This document shows, piece by piece, positions 47,980 through 58,489 of a stretch of 64,000 nucleotides of DNA. The stretch covers positions 124,001 to 188,000 of the forward strand of contig JADJNS010000020.1 of NCBI GenBank assembly GCA_016714225.1. The letters are read 5' to 3'. The notes under the pieces are model-generated. The model did no database searches and had not been told where the DNA came from. It was given only the letters and a program-made list of their open reading frames with translations. The position numbers and the translations under genes are program-made. This DNA is from Archangiaceae bacterium. GTDB lineage: Bacteria; Myxococcota; Myxococcia; Myxococcales; Myxococcaceae. Within the stretch, counting starts at the first letter, position 1; each line of letters begins with the position of its first letter.

Positions 47980-48522
47980 GTGAAGGCCGATGCCGACCGG
48001 CTGACCGAGCTCTACCGTCGCTATGCGCCGGCGCTCTTCCGCCGCGCGCTCTCGCTGCTCGGGTCGGACGAAGCCGAGGCTCACGACGTGGTGCAAGACG
48101 TGTTCGCCGCCTACATCAAGAACGAGTCCAAGCTGCGCGGAGAGGCGGCCCCGTTCACCGTGCTCTACCAGATGACGACCTTTCAGACCGTCGACCGCCT
48201 GCGGCGTCGGTCGCGGTGGAGCGGCCGGGTGAGCTCGCTCTCGGTCGACGAAGAAGGCGACGGCCCGGCGCTGCAGGTCGCCGCCCCCGACGACGTGAGC
48301 GCCCGGCTCGAGGCGGCGCGCGACGTGGCGCTGCTCACCCACGGCGAAGACGAGCAGACGCTCACCTGCGCGGTGCTGTACTTCGTCGAGGGCTACACCA
48401 CCCAGGAGATCGCCGACTCGCTCGACATCTCGCGCAAGACGGTGGGCCGCGCGCTGGCCGCGTTCGCCGAGCGCGCCCAGAAGCGCGCCGATCGCTTTGG
48501 CGTCGAAAAGGGGGTCGCATGA
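47980..48522 (+). CDS. ECF-family RNA polymerase sigma factor
   Basis: A 180-residue sigma factor. Region 2 includes LTELYRRYAPALFRRALSLL and EAHDVVQDVFAAYIKNESK; a TFQTVDRLRRRSRW stretch ends it. Region 4 includes LTCAVLYFVEGYTTQEIADS and LDISRKTVGRALAAFAER, the helix-turn-helix for the -35 box. GTG at 47980 gives the standard N-terminus; ATG at 47935 would add 15 residues. The upstream region contains TGTCCC at 47901 and its complement GGGACA at 47962, a possible autoregulatory signal. It overlaps the anti-sigma-like gene by ATGA, and the pair is a typical ECF module. Confidence 0.9.
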   Translation: MKADADRLTELYRRYAPALFRRALSLLGSDEAEAHDVVQDVFAAYIKNESKLRGEAAPFTVLYQMTTFQTVDRLRRRSRWSGRVSSLSVDEEGDGPALQVAAPDDVSARLEAARDVALLTHGEDEQTLTCAVLYFVEGYTTQEIADSLDISRKTVGRALAAFAERAQKRADRFGVEKGVA

Positions 48523-49223
48523 GCGGGGCTCGTCACATTCCCGAGGCGCTGCTCGAGCGATACCTCGCCGGCGACGTGGCCCCCTCGCAGCGCGCCGAGC
48601 TCGAGGCGCGCATCGCCGCCGACCCCCAGGCGCAGCAGCGGCTCGCCGCCCTGCGTGCCGACAGCGCCGCGTACCTCATCAAGCACCCACCGGGGCCGGT
48701 GGCCCACAAGCTCGCCGCCCGCCCGAAGAAGAGCTGGTGGGCGTTGCTCGCCGCGCCGATGGCCGTGGCCGCCGCCGCGCTCTTCTTCGTGCTGCAGCGG
48801 CCCGCCGTCACGCGGGAAGACGACTTCGGCATCAAGGGCGATCTGGCGGTGGCCGTCTACCGGCAGAACGACGTCGGCCAGGGCGAGCGCGTCGAGCCCG
48901 GCGCTACGCTGAAGGGCGGCGACCGGGTGCGCTTCGAGGTGCGCGCGGGCCGCGACGGCTGGGTGGCGATTCTGTCGCGCGACGGCACGGGCCACGTCAC
49001 CGTCTACTACCCGTACCAGGGGGCGACCGCGGCGCGGTACTCGGCCAACGAGGCCCTGCTGCCCGGTGCCATCGGCCTCGACGACACCCGGGGCACCGAA
49101 GACGTCTGGGTGTTGTTCAGCCCCAAGCCGTTCGCGCTGCCCTCGTACGTCGAGCTGCTCGAGAAGGGCGGCACCCCGGCGTTCTCCGACGTCGCTGCCT
49201 CGCGGGTGAGCTGGACGAAGTGA
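48519..49223 (+). CDS. anti-sigma-like membrane protein with DUF4384-type domain
   Basis: A 234-residue protein. The N-terminal helices (HIPEALLERYLAGDVAPSQR, AELEARIAADPQAQQRLAAL) match the sigma-binding part of zinc-finger anti-sigma factors but lack the H-x3-C-x2-C zinc site. A transmembrane helix follows (WWALLAAPMAVAAAALFFVL), then a periplasmic domain of about 130 residues like DUF4384 (RVRFEVRAGRDGWVAILSRD, GHVTVYYPYQGATAA, VWVLFSPKPF). It overlaps the ECF sigma gene by ATGA and is expected to hold that sigma factor at the membrane until a periplasmic signal arrives. A remnant of a paralogue lies inverted at 47765-47863. Confidence 0.78.
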   Translation: MSGARHIPEALLERYLAGDVAPSQRAELEARIAADPQAQQRLAALRADSAAYLIKHPPGPVAHKLAARPKKSWWALLAAPMAVAAAALFFVLQRPAVTREDDFGIKGDLAVAVYRQNDVGQGERVEPGATLKGGDRVRFEVRAGRDGWVAILSRDGTGHVTVYYPYQGATAARYSANEALLPGAIGLDDTRGTEDVWVLFSPKPFALPSYVELLEKGGTPAFSDVAASRVSWTK

Positions 49224-49481
49224 CGTCGGGGTCAGCTCGGTTCGCAGACGAGGGCACGGCAGCCCACCGTGCGCGACGCCGAAAATGGTTCTGGTCGGGG
49301 ATTTCGTCGTGGGCGACGACAAGCCCTTCCAGTTCCGAAAATGGCCCGCGGTTCGACGCTCTTCAGCGCAAGGGCGGGCAGAAGCCTACGCCACGTCGAG
49401 AGCTCCAGCCGCTCGCCCCGGCTCTCGCCTCAGACCGATTCAGCGCTGCGCCGGGCGGGGCTTGGGCTAGAGGGGCCCCAC

Positions 49482-51479
49482 GTGAACGAGAAGCTCATCG
49501 AGCGGTGGGTTCCCGTGGCGGTCTGCCTGGTGGGCCTGGTGATGGCCCACCACGGCATGGTGCTGTCGGGGTTCGCGGTCACGCCCAGCGACCTGGGTGA
49601 CACCCGCTTCGTGCACTACCTGCTCGAGCACGCCCTGCGGTGGACGCTCGGCCAGCCGCTGCACTCGAGCTACTGGAGCCCGCCCTTCTTCGCCCCCACC
49701 ACCGGCCACCTGGCGTGGAGCGAGAACATGGCCGGCGCGGCGTGGGTGTACTTCCCCTTCCGGCTCTTCCTCGAGCCGCACAGCGCGTTTCAGGCGTGGG
49801 GCCTGGCGTGCGGAGCGCTGAACTTCGCCTCGGCGTACCTGCTGCTGCGGCGCGGCTTCAAGTTCTCGGTCATCGGCTCGAGCGTGGGCGCGGCGCTGTT
49901 CGCGTTCAGCGCGGTGCGCATCAACCAGACCATGCACTGGCAGCTGTTCCCCCACTTCTACACGCCGGTGGCGGCGTACGCGGCGTACCGGCTGGTCGAG
50001 GCCTCGCAGCTGAGCCCCCGTCAGCGGGTCGGGTACCTCGCGCTGTTCGCGGCGATGGCGGTCGCGCAGCTGTGGGCCAGCATCTACCTGGGCTGGTTTC
50101 TCATCTTCATCTTCGCCGTCGGGCTGGCCCTGGGCCTGGGGTGGGAAAAGCCGCGCCGCGAGCTGCTCTTCCTGGTGAAGAGCCACCCGCTGGCGCTGGT
50201 GGTGACCGCGGCGGTGAGCCTGTTGGTGCTGTACCCGATGGGCTGGCGCTACCTCGAGGTGGCGAAGCAGTTCGGCGGCCGCCCGATGGAAGAGGCGCTC
50301 ACCATGCTGCCGATGCCGACCACCTGGCTGCACATGGGCCACGACAGCTGGATGTGGGGCTGGCTGGCGAAGCTCGACGTGTTCCGCCGCATACCGATGG
50401 AGCACGAGCAGCGCTGCGGCTTCGGCATCGTCGCCACGCTGCTGGCCGCCGCGACGTTCGTGCACCTGCGCCGCGACGCGAAGCTCATCTTCGTGGGCGT
50501 GCTGCTGCTCATCTTGCTCGCCACCACCACGCTGTACTCGAGCGACGGCTTCACCCCGTGGCGCATCGTGCACGCGTACTTCCCCGGCGCGCAGGCGATT
50601 CGCGCGGTGGCGCGCATGGCCATCGTCTACATGCTGGGCATCTCCATCGGCGTGGCGGCGGCGCTCACCTGGCTGGCCGGTCAGCAGAAGCTGAAGGTCG
50701 CGGTGCTGCCGCTCGGCGCGCTGCTGGTCTTCGAGCAGGGCTACAACACGCCGGGCTTCTCGAAAGAGCTGAACCGCCACGACATCGCCGCGGTGCAGGC
50801 GGCCATCGAGCCGGGCTGCGAGGTCTTTCTGATGAGCCCGGTGCAGGGCTACGGCCCGTACTGGAAGTACCAGCTCGACGCGATGTGGGCGGCGATGATG
50901 GCGGGAGTGCCGACGCTCAACGGCTACTCGGGGCAGAACCCCAAAGACTGGGCGCTGGGCGAGGTGAACCTGCGTGGCGCGTTCGACGAGCCGCGGGTGG
51001 CGCAGGCCGCGCAGCAGTGGATCTCGTCGCAGCCCGCGCTGCTGGGCAAGAAGCCCTGCTGGGTGCGGGTCGGCTTCAGCGAGGGGCCGAACTACAGCTC
51101 GGACTTCGTGTCGCAGCAGGTGCCCGCGACGATGAAGGCGGGCGACAGCGTGCCGGTCGAGCTGACCTTCAAGAACACCGGGCCGCGCGAGTGGCCGGTG
51201 GGCGTCGGCATTCGGCTGGGCTCCGAGGCGCCGCAAGACAACGCGCAGTGGGGCACCGGGCGCGTCGAGCTGCCGCAGGCCACCGCCGTCGGTCAGACGG
51301 TGACCTTTCGCTTCAACGTGAAGGTGCCCGCCGAGGTCGGCAAGCACGCCTTTCAGTGGCGGCTGGTGCACGACGGCGTGCAGTGGATAGGGCAGACCTC
51401 GAAGCTCGCGCTGGTCGACGTGGTGCCGTCAGACGTGCCGCCGCTGCTGGCCGCGCCGCCCGACGCTGGCGCGCCGTGA
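49482..51479 (+). CDS. polytopic membrane protein (GT-C-like) with C-terminal Nbr1-type FW domain
   Basis: A 665-residue protein. GTG at 49482 begins directly before the first helix. About eleven transmembrane segments occupy residues 10-420, with an early extracytoplasmic loop carrying SDLGDTRFVHYLLEHALRW, as in GT-C sugar transferases that use lipid-linked donors; the Asp pair there could be catalytic. A soluble alpha/beta region follows, then at about 540-650 an immunoglobulin-like domain with four well-placed tryptophans (PREWPVG, NAQWGTG, FQWRLVHDGVQWIG), the signature of the FW/N_BRCA1_IG domain known from Nbr1 and many bacterial proteins. The function is unknown; glycosyl transfer at the cell surface is a guess. 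mtnP-apt starts 39 bp downstream. Confidence 0.7.
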   Translation: MNEKLIERWVPVAVCLVGLVMAHHGMVLSGFAVTPSDLGDTRFVHYLLEHALRWTLGQPLHSSYWSPPFFAPTTGHLAWSENMAGAAWVYFPFRLFLEPHSAFQAWGLACGALNFASAYLLLRRGFKFSVIGSSVGAALFAFSAVRINQTMHWQLFPHFYTPVAAYAAYRLVEASQLSPRQRVGYLALFAAMAVAQLWASIYLGWFLIFIFAVGLALGLGWEKPRRELLFLVKSHPLALVVTAAVSLLVLYPMGWRYLEVAKQFGGRPMEEALTMLPMPTTWLHMGHDSWMWGWLAKLDVFRRIPMEHEQRCGFGIVATLLAAATFVHLRRDAKLIFVGVLLLILLATTTLYSSDGFTPWRIVHAYFPGAQAIRAVARMAIVYMLGISIGVAAALTWLAGQQKLKVAVLPLGALLVFEQGYNTPGFSKELNRHDIAAVQAAIEPGCEVFLMSPVQGYGPYWKYQLDAMWAAMMAGVPTLNGYSGQNPKDWALGEVNLRGAFDEPRVAQAAQQWISSQPALLGKKPCWVRVGFSEGPNYSSDFVSQQVPATMKAGDSVPVELTFKNTGPREWPVGVGIRLGSEAPQDNAQWGTGRVELPQATAVGQTVTFRFNVKVPAEVGKHAFQWRLVHDGVQWIGQTSKLALVDVVPSDVPPLLAAPPDAGAP

Positions 51480-51518
51480 CGCGGGCTTTTCGGCCTGAAT
51501 TCCACTAGAGCCGCGCCC

Positions 51519-52925
<1,407 letters not shown>

Positions 52926-52928
52926 AGG

Positions 52929-53873
52929 TTGAAGGCGCTGCGCGAGGCCGCCAACGGGCGGGCGATCGAGGTGATCGACCAGACGAAGCTGCCGTTCGCG
53001 CTGGAGTGGCTGACGCTCTCGACCGCGAGCGAGGTGGCGCACGCGATCAAGTCGATGATCGTGCGCGGAGCGCCGCTGATCGGCGTGGCCGCGGGCTACG
53101 GCCTGGCGATGGAGGCGGGCGCCTACGAGCTGCTCAAAGAGACGCGGCCCACCGCGGTGAACCTGAAGTGGGCGCTCGATAAGGTGCGCGCGGCGACCGA
53201 CAAGTGGGCGGCGGCGCGGGCGATCGCGGCGGGCGAGTCAGAGGCGTGCCGGCGCATCGGCGAGCTGGGCCGGCCGCTGCTCGAGAAGGCGAAGCGCGGC
53301 GAGACCTTGAGGGTGCTGACCCACTGCAATGCGGGGTGGCTGGCGACCGGCGACTGGGGCACCGCGCTGGCGCCCATCTACGCGGCGAAAGCGGCGGGCA
53401 CGAAGGTGCACGTGTGGGTCGACGAGACGCGGCCGCGCAACCAGGGGGCGCTCACCGCGTGGGAGCTCGCCGACGGCGGCGTGCCGCACCGGCTGATCGT
53501 CGACAACGCGGGCGGGCTGCTCATGCTGCGCGGCGAGGTCGACGTGTGCATCGTCGGCGCCGACCGCATCGCGCGCAACGGAGACGTCTGCAACAAGGTG
53601 GGCACGTACCTGAAGGCGCTGGCGGCGCACGACAACGGCATCCCGTTCTACGTGGCGGCTCCGGAGTCGACCATCGACCGCTCGCTGGCGTCGGGGTCGC
53701 TGATACCCATCGAAGAGCGCAGCGGCGACGAGGTGCGGGGGTGGCACGGCGCCCGCCTGCTTCCGGAAACGACGCCGGTGGGCAACCCGGCGTTCGACGT
53801 GACGCCGGCGAAGCTGGTGACCGGCATCATCACCGAGCACGGCGTGCTCGCCCCTGCGGAGATAGCCCGATGA
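52929..53873 (+). CDS. mtnA: S-methyl-5-thioribose-1-phosphate isomerase
   Basis: A 314-residue MtnA, which converts methylthioribose-1-phosphate into methylthioribulose-1-phosphate. Family motifs are IVRGAPLIGVAAGYGLA, THCNAGWLATGDWGTAL (Cys133), DETRPRNQGA and the catalytic Asp in VGADRIARNGDVCNKVGTY (Asp212), matching the Cys and Asp pair known from characterised members. The protein is somewhat shorter than the usual 340-350 residues, mainly at the N-terminus. The start is a TTG at 52929 with ggag about 9 bases upstream. It lies 3 bp after the MtnP-APRT stop and overlaps the aldolase by ATGA. Confidence 0.93.
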   Translation: MKALREAANGRAIEVIDQTKLPFALEWLTLSTASEVAHAIKSMIVRGAPLIGVAAGYGLAMEAGAYELLKETRPTAVNLKWALDKVRAATDKWAAARAIAAGESEACRRIGELGRPLLEKAKRGETLRVLTHCNAGWLATGDWGTALAPIYAAKAAGTKVHVWVDETRPRNQGALTAWELADGGVPHRLIVDNAGGLLMLRGEVDVCIVGADRIARNGDVCNKVGTYLKALAAHDNGIPFYVAAPESTIDRSLASGSLIPIEERSGDEVRGWHGARLLPETTPVGNPAFDVTPAKLVTGIITEHGVLAPAEIAR

Positions 53874-54508
53874 TCAAAGACGGCCTCGGCCTGGTGAAGG
53901 CGGCGAAGCACTGCTGGGAGGGCGGGCTGATGCCCGGCACCTCGGGCAACGTCTCGATGCGAATTCCCCGCGGGTTGCTGATTACGCCCAGCGGCACGAC
54001 GTGGAGCGAGCTCTCGCCGTCGGACCTGGTCGAGCTCGAGCCCGACGGAAAGCCGATGCGCGCGTTCTCGAACGTGCCGTCGAGCGAGTGGCAGCTGCAC
54101 GTCGACCTCTACGACCGGCGCCCCGAGGTGAACGCCATCGTGCACACCCACTCGCGGTTCGCGACGGTCATCTCGTGCCTGCGACGGCCGATTCCCGCGG
54201 TGCACTACATGATCGCCGCGGCGGGCGTTTCTCAGGTGCGCTGCGCCGACTACGCGACCTACGGCACGAGGGAGCTGGGGCAGAACGCGCTGCGCGCGCT
54301 CGAGGGCGCCAAGGCGTGTCTGCTCGCGAACCACGGCCTGGTGGCGCTCGGCGCGACGCTGAAAGAGGCCACCAAGGTCGCGTTCGAGATCGAGAACGTG
54401 GCCGCGCTGTACTGGCACGCGCTGCAGGCCGGCCAGCCCGTGCTGCTCGACGACGTCGAGATCAAGCGCGTCGCCGAGAAGCTCAAGGGCTACGGCCAGC
54501 CGGCTTAG
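53870..54508 (+). CDS. class II aldolase, FucA/Ald2 type (predicted methylthioribulose-1-P aldolase)
   Basis: A 212-residue zinc aldolase of the L-fuculose-1-phosphate type. The residues fall at the same numbers as in E. coli FucA: Glu73 in VPSSEWQLH, His92 and His94 in VHTHSRFA, Tyr113 in AVHYM and His155 in ANHGLVALG, with PGTSGNVSM and LITPSGT binding phosphate. In Rhodospirillum rubrum and some E. coli a FucA-like Ald2 next to MtnP and MtnA splits methylthioribulose-1-phosphate into DHAP and methylthioacetaldehyde (DHAP shunt). The context here is the same. The alternative, dehydratase MtnB, is less likely because the FucA residues and spacing are intact. Confidence 0.85.
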   Translation: MIKDGLGLVKAAKHCWEGGLMPGTSGNVSMRIPRGLLITPSGTTWSELSPSDLVELEPDGKPMRAFSNVPSSEWQLHVDLYDRRPEVNAIVHTHSRFATVISCLRRPIPAVHYMIAAAGVSQVRCADYATYGTRELGQNALRALEGAKACLLANHGLVALGATLKEATKVAFEIENVAALYWHALQAGQPVLLDDVEIKRVAEKLKGYGQPA

Positions 54509-54520
54509 ACCCTCGAGACC

Positions 54521-54664
54521 GGTCAGGGTGAGCGACGTCGAACCCTGCCGTCGCTCGCCGAAGGCTCAAGCGCAGATACTCCATCGTATGGGTGCGTGCG
54601 TGGGTGCTGCTTGAAGCATGGAATATGCGGCGTCGCGCGTTCCAGCGGCGAAGGCACCCGTTCG
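54521..54664 (-). repeat. dispersed intergenic element, copy 2 (about 144 bp)
   Basis: Reverse complement of this stretch aligns with 13128-13269 at about 80% identity with two or three single-base gaps. An internal pair of arms (agatactccat and atggaatatg) can form a hairpin. It lies between the convergent aldolase and phosphodiesterase-like genes, as copy 1 lies between convergent genes. Confidence 0.8.
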
Positions 54665-54706
54665 ACTTCGGCACGGCGTTCGCCGTGCCTCCGCTCAGGG
54701 TGAGCG
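54657..54706. repeat. REP-like palindromic repeat
   Basis: Contains cccgttcgacttcgg, a strong palindrome (gcacggcgttcgccgtgc, arms of 7 bp) and ctcagggtgagcgg. It abuts copy 2 of the dispersed element and provides the last codons and stop of the phosphodiesterase-like gene (stop at 54695). Confidence 0.75.
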
Positions 54707-55552
54707 GCTCTGCAGAAAGTCGTGGGCTTCTTGCAGCTCGTCGGTGCCGATGAGGTCGATGCCCACGTCGAGCGCGATGGCGCGGTAGGCGTTGGTCTCG
54801 GGGTTGTTCCAGAACCGCAGGCGCGCGCCCTTGCCGTGAATGCTGGCCACCAGGCACTCGAGCTTCGCCCGCTCGGAGCCGGAGATGCTCATCGTGCCGT
54901 CCCACAGCATGTAGTTGGCCCAGTCGATGGCGTACCAGCCCCAGGTGCCGTCGACCGGAGCGTCGCCCGCATCCCACGAGCCCTGGTCGCGATTCGCGTG
55001 CCGCACGGAAAACTCGCGCACGAAGGCCTTCTTCGACGCGTCGCTGCCGGTGAGCACCGCCGTCACCGCGCCCGGGGTGACGCCCCCGTCGGCCTCGTAC
55101 ACGGTGAGCATCGGGTACCGCGCCAGCATCGTCTCGAGCGCGACGCGCAGACCGCGGCTGCCGTCTTTCAAGTCGAGCCACAGCACGAACGGCACGCCAT
55201 CGCCGTAGACCGAGCCGGTCGCGGTCACCCTCGCCTGCAGCGGGTCGAGGTAGAGCGCGTCGAGCAGCCCCTTGGCGGTGGTCGCGTCGTGCGAGACCGC
55301 GATGCCGCCGTCGCGCAGCCAGAGGTCGGCCTCGACGCTGTAGAAGCGGGCGTCGAGCGCGTCGAGCAGCGGCCGCGGGTGCTCGTAGTCGTTGTGCGCG
55401 TGCGCGTAGGGGAAGTAGCCCGCGTCACCGACCCGCGGCAGCGCCACGGGCGGGCACGCGCCCGCATCGAACGGCACCCCTGCGTCGGGGGGCTCCATCG
55501 GAGAGGTCGAGTGACACGCTGCACAGAGCAGCAGGGCAGGCAGCAGGCGCAT
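54695..55552 (-). CDS. PLC-like phosphodiesterase (GDPD superfamily) lipoprotein
   Basis: A 285-residue lipoprotein (lipobox CAAC, Cys13) with a short DAG linker. The catalytic TIM barrel shows YAHAHNDYEHPRPLLDAL, SVEADLWLRDGGIAVSHDA, LWLDLKDG and a late LIGTDELQEAH, the arrangement of the AIM6-like branch of PLC-like phosphodiesterases, with the two catalytic-type histidines and the EAD metal site in place. It probably hydrolyses a phosphodiester of a lipid head group or glycerol at the outer membrane; the substrate is unknown. The final codons lie in a REP-like repeat, so the end of the protein may have been altered by its insertion. Confidence 0.78.
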   Translation of the reverse strand: MRLLPALLLCAACHSTSPMEPPDAGVPFDAGACPPVALPRVGDAGYFPYAHAHNDYEHPRPLLDALDARFYSVEADLWLRDGGIAVSHDATTAKGLLDALYLDPLQARVTATGSVYGDGVPFVLWLDLKDGSRGLRVALETMLARYPMLTVYEADGGVTPGAVTAVLTGSDASKKAFVREFSVRHANRDQGSWDAGDAPVDGTWGWYAIDWANYMLWDGTMSISGSERAKLECLVASIHGKGARLRFWNNPETNAYRAIALDVGIDLIGTDELQEAHDFLQSRSP

Positions 55553-55565
55553 CGCCCTTCAGACC

Positions 55566-58478
55566 TTACTTCAGCGTGCTGGCGTCGACGGTGCCGAGGT
55601 CGAGGTACGCGCGATCGACCATCACCACGTAGGGGCGCTCGATGAACTTGAGCCCGCCCTTGCCGTCGTGGTCGATGATCTGCAGCTTGCCCATGCCGTA
55701 GCCCATCGGCCCGCGCGAGTAGTAGTGCGCCATGAGGTGATACGGGTACGCGCGGGCGTCCGGCGGGTTGCGAAGGGTGAAGCACTCGGGGCCGTAGCCG
55801 GTGGTGACGTCGGCGTAGAGCTCGCCGCCCGAGCCGAGCTGCTTCTGGCTGTACCAGGCGTGGCCCTTCTTGCCGTCGACGATGTGAAAGTCGACGTCGT
55901 TGGCGTCGGTCTCCCAGTTCAAGACGAAGCGCAGCGACGGTTTTTCTTCGAGCTGCGCGCCGAGCTTGTTGAGCCGCTCGAGCACCTCGGCCCGCTTGCC
56001 CGGGTCGGCCTTGAGCCACACCGCGCCGATGATGCCGGCGTCTTCGCGCAAGATGCGGTCGACGCCGAGGAACCGGCCGGCGGGGTACGCCTGCGAGGCG
56101 CCCTTCTCGATCGCCGCGAACGCGCGCGCCGGCTCACCCAGCTTCACCAGCACGTACGCGAGCAGCCGGTGGCTGGCGGGGTGATCGGCCCGCTGCTCTG
56201 CCGCCTTGGCGAACGCGTCGGCCGCCAGCGCCAGCGCCTCTCGGCCCTTCAGCCGCTCGAGCCGAACTCCGGCGAAGCGGCGCAGGTCGGCGCGCCCGGG
56301 GAACAGGTCGATCACCGAGCCGTAGGCCCGCGCGGCCTCGCGCTCGTCACCCTTCGCCTCGAGCGCCTCGCCCAGCGCGATCAGCGCCAGCACGTCGCCG
56401 GGGTGCTCTTCGCGCCACCCGCGCGCCCTGGCCACCGCGTCGTCGACCTTCTTCGCGCCGAGCAGCGCCATCACCTGCTTGAAGTCGCCGTCGTACGGGT
56501 TGGTGCCCTGCAGCAGCTCGGGGGGCAGCGAGCGCTCGGCGTCCACCGCCCGCTCGCGCGCCGGCGCTGCCGATGCCTGGGGCTCGGCAGGCGGGGGCCG
56601 CATCGCCGGGCGCGGCGCAGGAGGCGGCGGAGCAGCCGCCGGGCTCGGCTCGGGCCTGGGCATCGCGCGCTCTTCGGCCACCTCGGCCGGCTTCGAATCG
56701 GGCGCTTCGGCCGGCATCACCTGGTCGTCAGACGCGACGTCTTCATCGGCCTTCGCGCTGGCGCCCATGCTCTTCTTCGCCTCGTCCTTGAACTGCTTCG
56801 CCTTGGGAGCCGGCTGCCCAGGAGGGCTCACCGGCTTCGCCACCGCCACCGCCTCGGGCCCGCGCTCGAGCTTCGCCACCCTGCCCTCTCTCACCACCAG
56901 CACGTCGGCGAGCGCGCGGCGGTCGATGCCGAAGCGCGCGTAGTCGGCCTCGGTCTCGAGCACCAGCAGCGCGGTGTACGGGCACAGCACGCGGTAGCGG
57001 GTCGACAGCTTCACCGCCTGCGCCTTGAGCTCGGCCTTCTCTCGCGGGCCGTCGGCGGCGCGGTCGATGCGCTCTTGCAGCGCCGCGAGCTTCGCCTGCA
57101 CCACCGCGCGCTCGAGCAGCGGCACCTGGGCCCCGAGCCCCGAGACCTCGAGGTTGAGCGGCTTGCCGTCGAGGCTGACCTGCAGCTTCTCGCCAGGGGG
57201 CAGCTCAGCGGCGATGAGCACCTCGTCTCCCGCCTGCACGCCGTCGAAGCTGACCGGCCACACGAAGCGCGCCTTCTCGACGCCGAGCTTCAGCTTGCTG
57301 AAGGTGCGCTCGTTGAGGCGGCGCAGCGCGTCGGCCACGCCGAGGTCTCCGTCGATGACGGCGCCGTCGCGAGGCAGGCCGGCAGTGACCAGCTGCCTGA
57401 GCGTGGCCACGTCGCGCAGCCCGCCGAGCGCCAGCGCATCGAAGCGCACCACCCCGAACGACTTGAGGCCCTTCACCGCCGCCATGAGCAGGTCGCCGCT
57501 CTCGGCGCCCGCGGTGGCCACGCCGTCGGAGATGAGCAGCACGCGCGGGGTCTTCGCCGTCGACGCCCACTTGAGCGCCGCCTCGAGGTCTGACGCGCCC
57601 AGCGCCTTGCGCGCCTTGAGCTTCTTGAGCACGTCGTCACCCAGGCCCGCGGCGGGGCCCTCGTAGAGCTTCTCGACGGTCTGGTCGAACGCCGCGAGCA
57701 CCACCCGCGCCTTGCCGAGGCCCTGGGCGAGGCTCTTGAGCAGCGCGACCTGCTCGGGGTACCCCAGCGCGCGCGAGGCGCTGGTGTCGAACAGCACGGC
57801 GAGCGACTCGACCACGTCGGGCTGTGAGGCCGACACCGGCTTCACCTTCGCCACCAGGTAGTCGCCGGCGCGCAGCGCGTTGCTCGAGGCGGGGCCGAGC
57901 TCGAGCCGCAGGTCGGCGTCGGGCGCCCAGCCCTTCTTCGAGAGGCCCGCCGACGGCTTTCCGTCGACCCACGACTGCACGTCGACCGCGGCGATCGCCG
58001 GCAGCCCCTTGAGCGGCAGCACGTACGCTGAGGCGGGCGCGTGCGAGTAGCTCAAGACCAGCTCTTTCTTGCCGCGCGCGGGTATGGGGAACACCCGGGC
58101 GTCGAAGGCGTTGCCCGCGGCCTGCTCGAGCAGCGCGGGGTCTTGCCGGCGGTGCAGGAAGTCTTCGTACGCGCGGCGGGCGGCCTGCTTCTCGACCACC
58201 TCGCCCTCTTGCCAGCGCTGGTCGAGCTTCATCGCGAAGCGGCTGACGGTAGCGAGCGGAGGCAGCACCACGTGAAAGGTGCCCTCGACCACCCGGTCGG
58301 CGGGGTTCTCGAAGGTGAGGTGCAGCTCGGTGAACGCGAGCGGGCCCGACACCACCGCGCGCGCTTCGAGGCGGGTCAGCGCGAGGCCCGAGCCGTCGCT
58401 GGCGGTGAGGCTGAGCGGGGCCTCGGCGAGGGCGACGTGGGCGACCGACACCGCGCACAGCAGCAGGGCTCGTTTCAT
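55566..58478 (-). CDS. secreted VIT / VWA / TPR protein with C-terminal DUF2135-like domain
   Basis: A 970-residue protein with a signal peptide (MKRALLLCAVSVAHVALA). Domain order: VIT (about 20-150; LHLTFENPADRVVEGTFHVV, AARRAYEDFLHRR), VWA (about 255-420; LFDTSASRALG as the MIDAS with Asp-Thr-Ser-Ala-Ser, and LISDGVATAGA), a beta region, a Pro/Ala/Glu-rich spacer (600-690), TPR helices (700-860) and a C-terminal domain with NWETDANDVDFHIVDGKKG, then GYGPECFTL and GPMGYGMGKLQIIDHDGKG, similar to DUF2135 (YfaP). VIT-VWA proteins are structural or adhesion factors of the envelope. The ATG at 58478 opens the signal peptide. A methyltransferase-like gene ends 11 bp upstream. Confidence 0.82.
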   Translation of the reverse strand: MKRALLLCAVSVAHVALAEAPLSLTASDGSGLALTRLEARAVVSGPLAFTELHLTFENPADRVVEGTFHVVLPPLATVSRFAMKLDQRWQEGEVVEKQAARRAYEDFLHRRQDPALLEQAAGNAFDARVFPIPARGKKELVLSYSHAPASAYVLPLKGLPAIAAVDVQSWVDGKPSAGLSKKGWAPDADLRLELGPASSNALRAGDYLVAKVKPVSASQPDVVESLAVLFDTSASRALGYPEQVALLKSLAQGLGKARVVLAAFDQTVEKLYEGPAAGLGDDVLKKLKARKALGASDLEAALKWASTAKTPRVLLISDGVATAGAESGDLLMAAVKGLKSFGVVRFDALALGGLRDVATLRQLVTAGLPRDGAVIDGDLGVADALRRLNERTFSKLKLGVEKARFVWPVSFDGVQAGDEVLIAAELPPGEKLQVSLDGKPLNLEVSGLGAQVPLLERAVVQAKLAALQERIDRAADGPREKAELKAQAVKLSTRYRVLCPYTALLVLETEADYARFGIDRRALADVLVVREGRVAKLERGPEAVAVAKPVSPPGQPAPKAKQFKDEAKKSMGASAKADEDVASDDQVMPAEAPDSKPAEVAEERAMPRPEPSPAAAPPPPAPRPAMRPPPAEPQASAAPARERAVDAERSLPPELLQGTNPYDGDFKQVMALLGAKKVDDAVARARGWREEHPGDVLALIALGEALEAKGDEREAARAYGSVIDLFPGRADLRRFAGVRLERLKGREALALAADAFAKAAEQRADHPASHRLLAYVLVKLGEPARAFAAIEKGASQAYPAGRFLGVDRILREDAGIIGAVWLKADPGKRAEVLERLNKLGAQLEEKPSLRFVLNWETDANDVDFHIVDGKKGHAWYSQKQLGSGGELYADVTTGYGPECFTLRNPPDARAYPYHLMAHYYSRGPMGYGMGKLQIIDHDGKGGLKFIERPYVVMVDRAYLDLGTVDASTLK

Positions 58479-58489
58479 GGCGGGCGAAA

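Noticed and set aside
53870..54508. Assignment of the class II aldolase as MtnB dehydratase
   Set aside because: All FucA catalytic residues are at conserved positions and mtnC/mtnD are absent, so the aldolase (Ald2-like) reading fits better.
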